Positions 34,685 through 48,200 of a stretch of 64,000 nucleotides of DNA are shown here, in pieces; the stretch's first letter is position 1; each line of letters starts with the position of its first letter. The stretch lies in assembly GCF_964199755.1 (NCBI RefSeq), contig NC_133907.1:563001-627000 (forward strand), read 5' to 3'. The notes under the pieces are model-generated. The model was not told the origin of the DNA. It ran no database searches and saw nothing but the letters and a program-made list of their open reading frames with translations. Source of the DNA: Larus michahellis. Lineage: Eukaryota > Chordata > Aves > Charadriiformes > Laridae. Both the position numbers and the translations under genes were made by a program.

Positions 34685-37600
34685 CTCATATAAAGATCAC
34701 AGAGCAGGTACTACTTTTATTAGCATTAGTAAGACTATGATTTTAAAATATTTATTGGAAGTCTTTAAAAAACTTGTTTTGTAGGGACAGAGTACATTTA
34801 TGTAATTGTTTCACCATGAAAGCCTCCATTCAGATTGTTTCATAGCAGCTTTTTCAAACATAAATAGACTGCCGTGTTCCTGACAGTCCTACCCTGCTGC
34901 TCATTCCCAATTCATCACTTACCAGTATTGGAATCTGTGTTTAGAATTAGTTTTCAATCGGCACTCTGAGCTGGCCCACTGTTGAGTTGCTCAAGTGTCT
35001 GTGCTAGAACAAAAGCATCTCTTTTGTACAGAAAGAGAATGAGAAGAGGCAGAGAAGAGTAGCAGGGATGACTTAAATTGGCTCAGGCTGCTGTAGAACT
35101 GCATCCTTGCTTTTGTAAATAAGCTTTCCTCATTAAAAAGCAAAACAAAGAAACAACACCTGCAGAAAAGATAACTATCAGGCTTCATCATAGCGTGTCC
35201 ACTGCAGCTTGAAAAAAACAGGTAAATCACAAGTATAGTTAAGTCATAACAATTAAAAGCATTCTTAATTAAAAGAATTTAAAAAATTAATTAAAAGTGT
35301 TCTGTGTGCTTTACAGGAAGTTTGTGTAGTTACACACATAAGTAATTGAGTAGTTCCCAGTGCAGCTGTTGGATTGGTATAAATAAAGCATACAAAGGCC
35401 ACAGAGACACAAAGTCACTTTCAAAAATCAGTTTTGGTATCAAAACAGGTTTTTTTCAATTAGCTGATCAGAATGCAAATGCGTTACATTGCTTCAATTT
35501 GTTTATACCAGTATTTATATCAACCAGGACTGGTGAAAGACTCAGAAGTTGCACTGGGAGTTACTGGTGTAGCTATCTCACTGCACTCCATTACCTACCT
35601 GAAGGTTTGCCAGTGCTTTTGGAAACTCAGAAGGAGACTCATTTAGTTGTAGCAACTATTTGCAAGATATAGTTCTAGTTGGCTAACATGTTTAAATAGA
35701 AGATTGTTTAAACAAGAGCCTCCAAGAAATCAACACAGGCAGCTCCTTCTAACTCCTTATTACTTCAAGAGGAAAGACTTTCCTCTTTAATCCTGCTGCA
35801 AGATCTCCTTTGTATTCTGCAGCTATCAGTATCTACTTCTTGAGTCAGCAGTAAGTCCTTGGCTTTCTTAGCAGTAGGTCAACAGCTAGTGTTTGTTCTT
35901 TCCTTCTTCCCAAGAAATGACTCACAATGATCAACATCCCACCTATTTTTTTACATCCAGTTCCAAATGCCCACAAAATAATAATATTTACTTTTTCCAT
36001 ATTCTTTACAAATAATGAAGTGACTCATATCCTTTGGAAAGATTACCCAAGAATGAGAATACATAGCATAAGTAACTTCAGACACATTACTTAAAAACCA
36101 GAATAAAGAATAACTTGGAATCAGACTCTGGAAATTTAAACTAAATTGCAGTTTAGCTACTAACTATCATGTGTGTAAACTGTTCTTCGAACAAGCAAGA
36201 TAATTTAAGAACAATATTTTAAATCGGTGTGCTTTCTTGTCATTGCTAGGTTTGTATCTATTTATTTTAATCACATGGTTCTTCAGTTTAAGGTCACGTA
36301 TAGATCCTCTTATTCTGGTCTGATTTCTATAAAGAGGTATAGTCAAGATTAATATGTAATTTAGTAGCAACAAAATTACATGAATTCAGGCCAAATGAAA
36401 GGGGAGCTTCAAGACCACTGTTTTTTAAAAAAATATTATATTAAAGAACCAAAGCTGGCACCTAATATCCAGTAGATGTTTGTATGAAGTGAAATCCAAA
36501 TCCATATGAATCATAGTTTGATTCTGAAAACCAAAATAAATTCTTTGTCCAGCATCTACAGTTGGAGATTTCTAAATCTTACTCCCAATGTCTGAATATT
36601 AACTCTATATTAACAATAAGGTTTTTTTATTATACTTCCCATCATTTAAGGTACCTTTACTTCAGGAAATACTTGGATGTAGCCTAATTTGGGATGTGTA
36701 AGGAGTATTGTCTAAAATTTGAACTCATTCCTCTAGCATAAATCTGTTGGTTGTTAATTGATCTCTGTATTTGGGGTTTCAGTGTTCAAGAATATATGAA
36801 ACTATAAACCTGACTATTTCTTTTCCCAACACTTTTAGTTTGACCCTTTATACCTGAAAACAGTATGTAGAAGTTGTAGATTTGTAGCTGACAAAGGACT
36901 GCCCAGTCAGCTGCCACAATTGTGAATCCAAAAGGCCAATACAGAATTATTAAATCACTTTGTAATGTTTCAAACATGGCATTTAATTTGTGGCAATTAA
37001 CGTATTTATTGGAGCCAGGTTGGGCAGGTAAATGTCACTGCACGCTGTAAAATATCACTCCATCTTCGAGGTCAGGATAGTGTTAGTAAACTTAGTGCAC
37101 ACACTGGGGAAATCGCTTCAAAAATGCAGCAAAAGTCAAGACAATTTTAATTCTATGTAAAAGTCTTTGCCCTGTGCTTCTGTGCAAGTCAGAGCAGAAT
37201 GGGATGTTTCTAAGCTTTATATATAAAAGTTGTGCAGTTTATTTTTAACCAAAATTCGAAAACAAGATGCAAGTGTATTTAGATGTCTTCTATGCTTCAA
37301 TCTAAATTTAATTTGTTGTAGTCTTTTGTACAGTTTTTAGTGCTCTAAGGTTCACATTAGCAAAGTGGTATACATATGAATTCCTCCTTAGTTGACTAAA
37401 ATTTGTCAGAAAACTGAAGCCATCTTGTATTTTGACAGTTGTTTTCAGATAAACTAGTTCTTTGGTAACAGGCACATTTTAAAGAGGAACTATGGATGAT
37501 GCTTTCAGAATTGCATATGCAAAAATTTTACTGTATTTGATACGGAGTCACCACAGCAGGACATGAAAATAGGTCAGCCATACATCTTCTGTCACCATGG

Positions 37601-39176
37601 ATGTGTGCCTGCATATACTTTCCTGGGTGTGTATTTAACTTGAAGAACTATGAAATCAGAATTCTCTTTCTCGCAAGTACTTGCTTTATAAACAACAAAA
37701 TTGGGTGTCAAAAACCTAGTGCATTTTCGTTCACAATGTGTTCTTTTCTGTGCTGTTAGAACTGGCGTAGAACCGGCACTTGCTATTTATAATTTCATTA
37801 ATGTATTTTACCAGGAGCTCAGAGTTGGAAGATTATTCTTTATTTAAAAGGCATTTTGCATCAGCAGATAAAGGGTTTTGATTAGATGATAGCGAAATGG
37901 TGATTCTGAATAAGTAGCACTAGTCAAATTGCAGTCACCCTACAAATGTTGCTGTACGTTTTGAAAGAAGCAAAATGGAAAGCAACCACAGCGTGTGCAT
38001 AGCCAATTGATGTGACTGCTGTAAAAGGTGGCTCCTTAGAGAATAAATGTAATAACTGTTCTGCATGAGACATTTTTACAAAGTTACATGCTGTGACTAT
38101 CCTAATGGATACCCACCGCAGTCCTAAGTTTATGCAGAAATTACTGTCTCCAGTTCCTGTTCTTGGCTACTCTGTCAGCCTGAAGTAACTTCAATTCTGA
38201 GATCGTTTGCCTTACAAAACAGAGGTAGATTATTTTTTTTCTTTTCAGAGACCTACGGCTCCCCATTCACACACATCATTTCCCCTTTTGGTGAAGGATT
38301 CATTGTGGTTTCTTCCGCATTCTACAAAGTACCAAAGTGACAAACACTAGTCTAACATAGTCATTGGCAACCAGACCAGAAATCTCTGCTCCCGTGTGAA
38401 GCCCAACTCAGGTCACTTCTTGAGTTAGGTTCCTAAATGACTTGTATTTAGTTCCCCTTGAAACCATGAGTGTCAGCGTAGCAAGACAGATAAGGCCCAC
38501 TTACAGACTATTACCTTCTTCCTGACTCCCGTGGTTTTCACATCCCATCAAATTGTTATTTAACTAGTTGAAAACGTGTCAAACCATTTCATAGGACCAC
38601 AGTGTAATAAATTTAGCTGTACTGGAAAATGATACCGTTGTGCTGTGAAACTGATCAGTTTGCCAGTGAACAAAATATTGCCCCTTCAGTCTGCTCTATC
38701 ATACAAGGAAAAGACCAGCAGCATTGAGAAATAAATTCAAAACAAAACCAGAAACTTTGTGAAAATAACACAGATCTGATTCATGCTGCACCAGTGAAAC
38801 AAAACACTGGAAAGGGTCATTATTTTGTTGGATGAATTTGAGATAATTTTGACTGTAGGGTTTCAGGCTGCTCACGCACATCTCAAGACTTGCTCTGTTA
38901 CAGGAAGAACAGTTCAAAGAGATTAAAAGAGTGCTCTTTCCTGTATGCCTCAGTGGTGGATTTGTTTCCAACTGGAAATTCTCTGATATAACCTGAAGAG
39001 TACCACAGGGCAGCTTTTCATCTTAGTGCAGAAAGGCGTAGTGTTGGCACCTTTGAAGGAAGATACACTTACCAGTCTGAGCACTGGGTTTTTCAGGGTC
39101 CCAGGCTTACCGCCCAGGATGGTGGCAAGCCACTGGACATCTAGCACAAGGCTTGCAGAGAAACTGGAGGTTGTGT

Positions 39177-39287
39177 TCAGGGCGATTGTTCTGAAGCATC
39201 TGCATTTTCCTCTGCACCATCCACAAACTGCCATGGCTTCAGATGGCCACCACGCAACGCTGTAGCGTATGGACAGCATTTCAGCAT
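39177..39287 (-). pseudogene. Possible decayed ankyrin-repeat exon (ANKRD60 relic?)
   Basis: A 36-codon minus-strand frame contains ALRGGHLKPWQF and, shortly after, GAEENADAS. This resembles one ankyrin repeat (GH....FL..GA.ADA) with two residues missing between GH and GA. The frame closes with a stop at 39177, and about 100 bp further on is a consensus donor (CTG|gtaagt, intron start at 39072). In human, ANKRD60 lies between C20orf85 and PPP4R1L on the same strand as PPP4R1L, which is the position and strand seen here. No other ankyrin repeat or ANKRD60 N-terminal domain could be found. This is a weak call and may be coincidence. Confidence 0.25.
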
Positions 39288-40101
39288 TTAGGGAGGCGGC
39301 TCACCAGATGTTCAGAGAAGAAGGATGAGATGGGGTCAGACCATCTGGTAAGTATAGAAGTAAACATAGCGGGTTAATTTAATTCCTTATCATTTAAGCA
39401 AATGCAGCTGTATTTACTATAACATGCAAAATTCTGGCTGGACACGAGGCAACATACTCTTCAGAACACCACCACTTCAAAAGGTTGTAAAGCAGGTTAG
39501 CAGTACGCATCGTTACGTCTGATCCCCAGTGTAAGATTTTTCCAACCTTTAACGCTTTAGTTATTCTTAAATCAGCACATTGATCTCAAAAGTAACATTA
39601 CACAGCCTTAGTAAACCTTCTAAAAATACAAAAAGTTCACTGTTTTAGCAACAGCACAGGAAATTATAGATCAAAGGCTGGTTGATACTTCTTGGTGCTT
39701 TTTTTTTCGTTTTCAAGAAACAAGAGCATATGAAAAATCTGAGTTTAGAATAAGCACGCTTCCTACTCCTTGTAAATGCATAATAGAGGTTACATTTTAT
39801 TGAAGAGATGTGCTAGGTGCATTATAGTACAATACATTAAAATACCTTTTTTAGAGAGTATCTCTGAGGATAATTACCTGTCGTATCTTTTATAGAATTT
39901 AAGTTTATTACTCCTGACTTGTGTCAGTAACAAAGCTCAGGATTTTAAGGATAGGTAAGAAAAAGGTAACCTTGTTTCACACACGAGTGGTGCATTTCTT
40001 TTTTCATTTCAGTAAATATTAAGTTCCTAATTTCCCAGTAACAAACTAAACCAACTCTGTCCAAGTTTTTCCTCATTTCTCCACAATTTAAAATTATCCA
40101 T

Positions 40102-40120
40102 AATAAATAAATAAATAAAT
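40102..40120 (+). repeat. (AATA)n microsatellite
   Basis: About five tandem AATA units. Simple repeat with no other significance. Confidence 0.85.
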
Positions 40121-43100
40121 TTCAAATACTAGGTTTACTTTTAAAAATAAGCAACATAAAGATATTACAAATGTAAGCCGATGCTGCCAGAGGCAGAGGG
40201 CTAAAATGGCAGATGGTTCGAAATTCCTTTCAGTCCTACTTTCCTATGTCTCTGTAAGGCCCGGAAGACAGCAGCATCCCAGGGTTCCTTATGTGTCCCT
40301 CAGGCATTTTCAGTGTCGCACTAGAAACCATATTGAAGCATGTCTAAAGCCCTATGGCACGCAGACCGATGAATGCTTGGATGCCCATCCAAACTTTAGA
40401 TCAGACACAGGCAAAAATTGCATTTACCCAACTGAAGTTGCTAAGGCTGGCTCTGAATTCACCCTAAGTCAAAGGATCTTAAATCTATTGCCATTCCATG
40501 GCCATTGTAAATTATTGCAATAATGAGGCAAGCTACTGTTTTAGGGATTTTCAAGTTTGCATGTATTCATTTAATTGTTTTGGAATGGAGAGAAGGGATT
40601 ACATCAGTAGAACTGTAGTCCAGGAAGTGAATGATAATAACGGAGATGCAGTTTTACCATTTTTATTGTGAGGCAGCTCACCAGGTTTCTGTTCCAAGTT
40701 CTACTGTTTCTATATCATGTGACAACCTTATGCATCCTGATAGAGGTGCGGTGCAGTCACACACCTATATTGAAATCTGGCAGAAATTTTGAAGTGATTA
40801 GTCAGTACAAGGTGTTTTCATTAATGTAAATTACACCTTATGGTTGCGGGTTGTGTGTGTTGCCCAAGTTTGACTCAACTTTGAATTTGGCCGTTTCCCT
40901 CGTATTTTCCCCCTCTGTGCTTTATCTGCTTCACTAAAGAAGCAGTGATTGAAATAAACCCGAGAACTTCAAAGCACAAAAATAGATGCAACCATGAAGA
41001 AATAAACAGAACAGAAAGAATCTTCATTCCCCGCCAAGTCCATCCTTTTCAGTTAGGTAGCTCTGCTGACACCAGCTTCTCTGGGTGCAACTGACCGCGC
41101 GATCAGACCTTGCAGGTACCAGACTGGAACGAAACGTGGCTGGGCAGGACTCTTGTTAAGTAATGTTTTTAACAGCTCTGATAAAAGCATTATTTGCCAT
41201 TCTAATGTAAGGAGTGTAGAAGTGGCCATTTTCTCTCTCTGCTTCCTTGGTAAAGCCTCTTTATTTGATCCTTTTTCTGTGTCTGCTTTCCAGAAAGATC
41301 ATCGCTGTAAAGAACAGCCTTGCACCAAAACAAGACATGGCAGCCCTCACCCCCCCACCCTTGCGCATACACGCTTCTGTCTCCTGCTTTTTCTGAACGA
41401 TGCCTCCAGGCTGCCGTGTGACACCCACTATTCGTTCTGCGGAGAGCGGCGCGCAGCCCTCTGCTCCAGCCTGACCCAGACCTGACAATGCCTTCTCGCA
41501 TCTCGCAGCCTGAAAACAGCCCCCCCATCTCCTCCCTAAGTGAGAGACGGCTAATGCTTTTATTCCACACCGGGGAGCAACACGAACCCAGCTATGCAAG
41601 TGAATCTTTTTTGCTTGCTGACACGCGTCAGACACAACAATCTCATCCTTAAAAGCTGGAGCAAAAACAAAAACAAAGCAAGAGTCCAAAAAAACCCTAG
41701 TGAGCTACAGTCCTTGTCTGGAAAAATCAAGCAGCCATTCTGCTCTTATTGCCAGAACACAGTCAGGTTCTTTGTTTAAATGAAAGCTGTAGTAATTTCT
41801 TGTACTCCCCATCACGTGCGTTACAGCTTCCATCTTAGAGTTGTACTTGCTTAATGAACAAAACCCAGGTATCTACAGTCTCTTAGCAGAAGCCAAGATA
41901 CAGCTCGCAGGCTGGAGAGAAAGCACAGAGGGACACTTTACTGTTCACTTGGGCAGAGAGACATTGTCCCCCACCTCATTTCCTTCCTGGCTGCAGTGAC
42001 AGGCAAAGCTGGGAGCTCCCTGTGGCAACACATCCTTAGGGGCAACAAAACAGCCCTTTCTTGCTTAGGCACGAGTCCTGAGAAGTCAGGCTGGCTGCGC
42101 TGCTGCCGTCGCAGGAAAAGTTGGGGCGTGTGAGGAGTGGCACTGCTGGGTGAGGGGCTGCTAGGAGGGGGAACTCTGACAGCCCCTGCTCTTTCCTGCA
42201 GCGCAGAGCACCGGGGGATGGGCCCTGAATCTTTAAGGTAGGAAAATTCACTTTAGCCTACCCTTCTGGGGGGTCTTGAGCCAGCTTTGAGCAGGTCACA
42301 GAGCCAGGATAAAGGGAGCACATTGCAGTGCAAACTAGACAAAAACTTGGCTCTCAAGGAGCACTGCTGATGTTTTTGTTGTCCTAGAAGCTGTCCTTAA
42401 TGATTTCAGTTACTTGTATGCAAATGAGAAAAATTTCACCAGCTCTCACCATAGTTTTGACCAAAACAGGTTTTTCACTGTGCTTGTTCATCCTTTTGTT
42501 TGATTAATGTAGGAGTGCTGAGAAAATAAGCATTTTAATGGGATAGCCACCAGCAATGGACAGCTTGAGACTAACTCCTTCACCTTAGGTCAGTGCTCTT
42601 TAACTTGAGAGGGAACGGTCGTCTTCATACTCAGCAAATCACAATTAAAATGTCTCTCACGCATTTGTGCAGTATTTTACACTTACAGGACTCAAGAAGG
42701 AGAAAGGATTGCCTAAATCTGCTTTTAATTCTCCTGTCATTTGCGCTGCTGGAGTCATTGCTAATCAGTCATTAACTGTCGATAGTGACAGGCGTTACCA
42801 GGCTGGTTCTGCTCACGCTGGTTTCTGCGCTCTTGCGTGCACCTATTGGCTCGCTGGTTCGGCTGGACTTAATAATCTGTTCAGGTTTTGAGGAACACAG
42901 AAGACACCAAATTACATAAATACTGCAATTATTTGGAATGTATTTTATATTCATTTCATGTGTGTATGGGGCAGTGTTTGCTAGAGTTGTTTTGGAGCTG
43001 AATAATGCACATGCAGATAATAGTCATGGATGTGATAAAAACATCCGAATATGAGAAAGGGTCCTCAAACCTAATGAGCCACATCTCTTTCTGTTTTGAA

Positions 43101-45146
43101 GAAGGGCTCTGTAGCGATGATTTTCACATTTTTTAATGTGAAAAAGTAGATAAATACACACTGTTGCCTTGTAAGCCTCTGCCTGCCTCCTGAATGGTCC
43201 CTATAGGGCCAGGTGACAGCCAGTTTGCAGAGTTCGTGCTATACCTCAGGTTCCAAAAGGTTGTTTTGTTCACTTGGTCTCACCTAAACCTGGTGGGTTT
43301 TGGACATCTGACATAAAATATATCAGACCTACTGTCTGGCAGCACTTGACTGGATTGTGAACCTCCCCCAGTCTGTACTGCTAAGAAATGGTTCTGAACG
43401 TAGACTTCAGCTGACTCCCGGATCCTCTAATCAACTTGCCACGTGAGGCACACTCATATCTGTCCGAAATGCAGAGAACAGATTTACAGCCATATTCAAT
43501 CAAAAATGCTCCTTAAAGTAAACACAGACAACAGTTGAGCCAGGGCCTGCAGAGCCAGCACAGCATAAAAGAAGAGGAAGCCAGTAAGAGTAGAGTGCAG
43601 GGCAGGATATGCTGCTGTAGGAAAGGCCCACAAATGGATGAAATAAAGAGTTACGAAATAAGTTCTTTGTAATACAGTGAGACACCAGAAAATATTAAAG
43701 CTTTTAAGACTGTAGTTCCAGCTCAGCTCTTTCACACCATCAATAAAACAAGCAAGCTTCACTTTATCTCCTGATGAGTACAGACTTCTCTATAAAATTG
43801 CAGCTTTATTATGCATAATTCAGTTTCATCAACTGCTTTTCTTTATTGTCCCTTCTAATTATGGACCCATGTACTTAGTATTTTTTAGAATATATAAATT
43901 ATGCCCAAAGAACTGCACAGAAGTACATACACGCTTCCTGTTTAAGGAGAATGGAAATATCAGTCAGGCCAATCAGGAATCCTTTACGCCCCTGTCCCAT
44001 TCTGGATTTGGAGGTGTTTGTACAGATTCAGAAACCACCTCTGAACCTCTCTTTGATTGTTACAAGGGCATTAATTAGCTGTATTCCATAACACATCACA
44101 ACACTTTTAAGTGGTTTTTATTTCTGAAAAATAAGGCCAGATGCACAAAAGGTTTTGTGATTCTAACAGCCTATTGATGACAACACAGTAACTCATTTTG
44201 TTGCTTGATTGTGGCACAGAGAGACTAAAGTCAGAAAATGTTTGATATTTCACAGGGATTAATTTTAAACTTCTCTGATGATGATTCAGGACTGGAATCC
44301 AAATTAAGACCTTTGAGTGATACACTATGGTATCCTTGCTTTCTCCAGCAAGCTGCAGAGGGAGCTTGGGCAATAAGGTTTTATCTTTAGACTCCGAAGG
44401 TAGTTGTCTGAAATTAGTGTGGATTACCCCTTCAAGGCAAGACGCCTGGGCTGTACAGGAACTTGCTCCTCCTGAGCCCACGTTTACTGTGCTGACCACT
44501 CACCCTTCCCTTCAAGAACATCTGCATAGAACAAAAGTAAGCAAGGAAACTTCAAAATGTTTTTTTCAGTACATATCAAATTACCTATGGAATACACTTA
44601 ATCTCATCTGTACATCAAATCTGCAAGGTGTCAAGATAGCACGTAGTCCAGAGGCATTCACATACATGCCTGCAAGTCTCTCTTCTCCCAGAGGAGAGAG
44701 AGATTTGACAGGCCACTGCAATGGATGGTATATTTGTTTATGGTATTGATTTATTAATTTGTTACACGCTAATCATTAATCAGCATCTGGTGCACAGACA
44801 GTACAAGAGGTCAGACAATCAGCCATGCAGTTTGTTACCCACTGGCCTGACATCTCTTCTCCAGAACTTCACAGAGAAGCTTGACTTTGTTCAAACACCA
44901 AGCAGGCAGATGAATTGAACGTCAAGCCCAGGAGGGGCTTTAGTTTCATAAACTAAATGCCAACACTGTTTTGCAGTCCTTGGGTTGAGCCCAGCCATGA
45001 AAGCACTCCTAACTAGATGAGAGAGAGCTTGCCTCACGTCCCTAAGGTCAGAATTTGGGTAAACATATGCAGAACATGTTTGGCTCATTACACATGTGCA
45101 TATTAAATCTACATTCGTCAGCAAGGGAACAGAAAGACAATATATA

Positions 45147-45288
45147 GTAAAGATAGTGGAACTGGACTTCAAAGATCAGGATGCAATTCCACAGATTCCC
45201 AGGGTGACTTGGGCCACAACAGTCATCCTCCCCTGCTTCAGTTCCCATCTGTAAAAAGCAAAATAACCATCCTTCATTTTTACTTCAT
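45147..45288 (+). repeat. MIR/CORE-SINE-like remnant
   Basis: In sense orientation it has the MIR order: a degraded tRNA-like head (about 45147-45190), then GTGACTTGGGCCACAACAGT. That is followed by CTTCAGTTCCCATCTGTAAA, the hallmark 'cctcagtttcctcatctgtaaa' block, and a run into 'aataaccatccttcattttt'. The match over 45205-45260 is good for such an old element. Confidence 0.6.
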
Positions 45289-48200
45289 CCATCTTCGCAA
45301 TTTAGACTCGGTTCTTTGTAGTGGTGTCTCTTTCTTAAAATGCATCCAGCTCCCAGCACACGATGCCCTCCTCAGAACAGCCTTATGGATATGTATGAAA
45401 AAAAAAAATCCTTATAAAATATCCACTGATGAGACAAGACCACCAGCACAACAATGCAGTGAACAGCTGTAATCTGTGGGAGGATTATTTCTCTTTGCCA
45501 TAAATGCCATCTATTTTTCAAGACACACAAGTTATTCCCATTCATAGATCAGTGAACTCAATATCTGCAGACAACTTCCTTCCAACCAGTACATTTTTCA
45601 AAGGCTCACAGTAGATTGTGACATTAAAAAGAAGGTGTCACATCTTAATGACAAATAGTAGTACCAGCCTGCTTCATTAACATAATTTGTTTCTTCGTTG
45701 GATATTTTATCCCAGATGAGCTGCTTTTCATCCATATCTTCCAGGGGAAAAAATATGCATTCTGACGTACAATGCTGATGTGCCCTCTGCGACGACCTCT
45801 TATCTCTAACTTTTAATTCTCACCTCCCATTCTCTTCAGTGCATGAAATGAGCTCCAGCAGCAGCTATTGGTCAAGAGTCTCACACGTTGGATACCTGCC
45901 AAGGCTTTTGGGGTGTTTAGCACAGACAAAAAGTCTATTCCTATGACACACACATTTAAATTTAGCACTAAACTGGTGGGGAAAAAAAAAGAGAAAAATA
46001 TGTAAAATGTCACTTTCTGACAAGCAGAAAATTAGAATTCATTCCCCCGAGAATTAAATGGACTTTTCTGCTTCCAGTCACTAACTATGACAAGGTTAAC
46101 ATTTTTCAGGCTAACGACTAAGGACATTAAGTGTGCATGTGAATAAGAAATAAAATTACTAGAGGGTATTAGCTAAAGTGTGTGACAACAGCCCAAACTA
46201 GCAACAAAACTCCAAGGATGCAGATTCTAAGACTGACCATTTGCTGTGGAGAACCAATGGGTAACAGAAACATGGGGTACGAGTACGTGGAGATCATCGT
46301 TCTTTCGTTGTTACTATTGCGACAACATAAGCAATCACCGGAACAGACACATCTCTGGGTGAGGGCAGAGTGCATCCCAGAGCACATCCTGCATGGGTCC
46401 AGCATCCCAGGCACGACACTGAACTGGGCAGATGTTAACCAGGGGCCACAAAAGCCTGAGGAGACTCAGAAAAGGAAGAATTCCAAGGGCATCTCTTATT
46501 TCCCCAAGGATTCTTTCACCGCTCTTCATTTATGACTCAATTCTGATACGGCATAAGGATTAGGGTATGAGATCAAGTTATCATTTGTGACTTGCCTTAG
46601 CTTCTGTCCTTCCCGGTCCAGTTTTCCCTGTAGTTCCTCACTGCCTTACTCAACTATGACAAGCATAACACATGCAGCTATGGCTTCTAGACATTAATGA
46701 ATGAATGAAACATTTAAAAAATGGAAATAGACATTAGAACTAAAAAAGAAGGAAAAAAAAAAGAGAATAAAACAAGTACTTCCAAAGCCATGGAATCTAC
46801 CTCCAGATTAGTCAACTGGAAAGATTCACCAATTTCTCTTTGCTTTACTGTGGCCCAACAGGGTGCTCATTAGTCCAAAACAATATTTTTTTTATTTTTC
46901 TAGTCTAAAGTCAGTGTGATGAACTATTAGGCAGCTCAATTACAGATCATGTTTCCTGTAACATTACAAGCTGGATTCTCTATTCATGTGCAACAAGCAG
47001 CCGTGCATCTTATAGCCTCTGAAGGATTTTGGCTTGGTCAAACCAGCATGAAAGGATTCCCGCGTGTTTTTACACCAACAGATAAGGCCTGATTCTGTCC
47101 CTCTAATTCACGCTGGCATGGCTATGTTCCCTCCATCTTCCTCTTTGCTTTACTTGCTTTCCTCCCAGAAAGAGGTGCAACTGTATTTGGAGATCTTCAA
47201 AGAGAAAGGTCATTTTAAACCCAGCTCTCGTTTACAAGCCGGTTCCTGGATTGACAGCGCTGAACAAGAACGTCTTTAGCAGGGCCAGCCATTTCTCAGC
47301 CACGCAGCAAGCGCAGCTGTAGAGCTGAGCTCCGTACGAAGCATCAAGACAGCTGTTCACCCTAGACGAGACTTCCCCCAGTGCTGCATGTGCCCTTTCG
47401 CCATGCTCTGATCTGTATTCCACACTGCTCCCGCTCTGGCTGGAGTCTGATTGCTTTTGGTCCCCGGCCGCATTACCTCACCCTTCCCTACAATTAACTG
47501 CCTAAGCCACATATCTGCCTGTAATCCTGATAAATCCAAATAATTTTGAATGAGTTTGTTTTGTTCCTCTGCCCCCTATCCTCCCACCCCTCCAACTTCT
47601 TCAGCCTTATTTTATGTCATCAGCATATTTAAAGCACTTTCGAAATTACATTCTGCTCAAGGTCACTGCACTAAATTTAATTTTTTCCCCCCATACAGCA
47701 TATCAATGCTTTAACTCCCATCAGATTTATTTATACTGTTTATTATCACCGACCAATCCAATCAATACAAGCTGGAATTCAAACACACACACACATTTTA
47801 ATTATGCATACAAATACTCATCAAGAGATGTAAAACAACTGCTACGGTCCAGATCATTCCTCTAACATACAACCAGTTTATAGGTAAAGGAGGCTCACAG
47901 CGATGAATTTTTACACCTTGACTTTTGGTTGACCCAGTGGTTGTTTGGTTACTGGAAACTAAAGGAATTGAAATAGCATCACAGATTCCGCGGAAGAGGC
48001 TTGGGCAAGGGATCGCTGCGTTTCTTATCCCAAGCCAGTAGGACCACATTTTAAGATGGGCTTTCTGAGTTGACGGTTCCTTTATTAGCTTCTGTACACA
48101 CAGGAATTCTGGCAAAACACCATCAAACCATACCAGACAATCATGTCAAGCAAACGTTGCAAACAGAACAGCATATGGAGAAATGGAACTTGAAGGAAAA

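Larger units (their letters stand above)
34700..45146. other. Intergenic interval between the convergent genes, left part
   Basis: No intact gene. It contains a splice-acceptor-flanked short open frame at 38249-38350, an ankyrin-like minus-strand segment at 39177-39287 with a consensus donor below it, and an (AATA)n microsatellite at 40102-40120. Open frames of 100-142 codons near 40206, 41202-41689 and 44107-44749 have no domain and look like chance. Confidence 0.5.

Noticed and set aside
40206-40523. 105-codon plus-strand frame starting MADGSKFLSV
   Set aside because: No family match, no promoter features and no coding-like continuity beyond the frame.
41202-41689. Overlapping minus-strand frames of 122 and 142 codons
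   Set aside because: Two frames are open at once over the same GC-richer stretch, neither shows a domain, and no splice pattern links them to PPP4R1L or an ankyrin gene.
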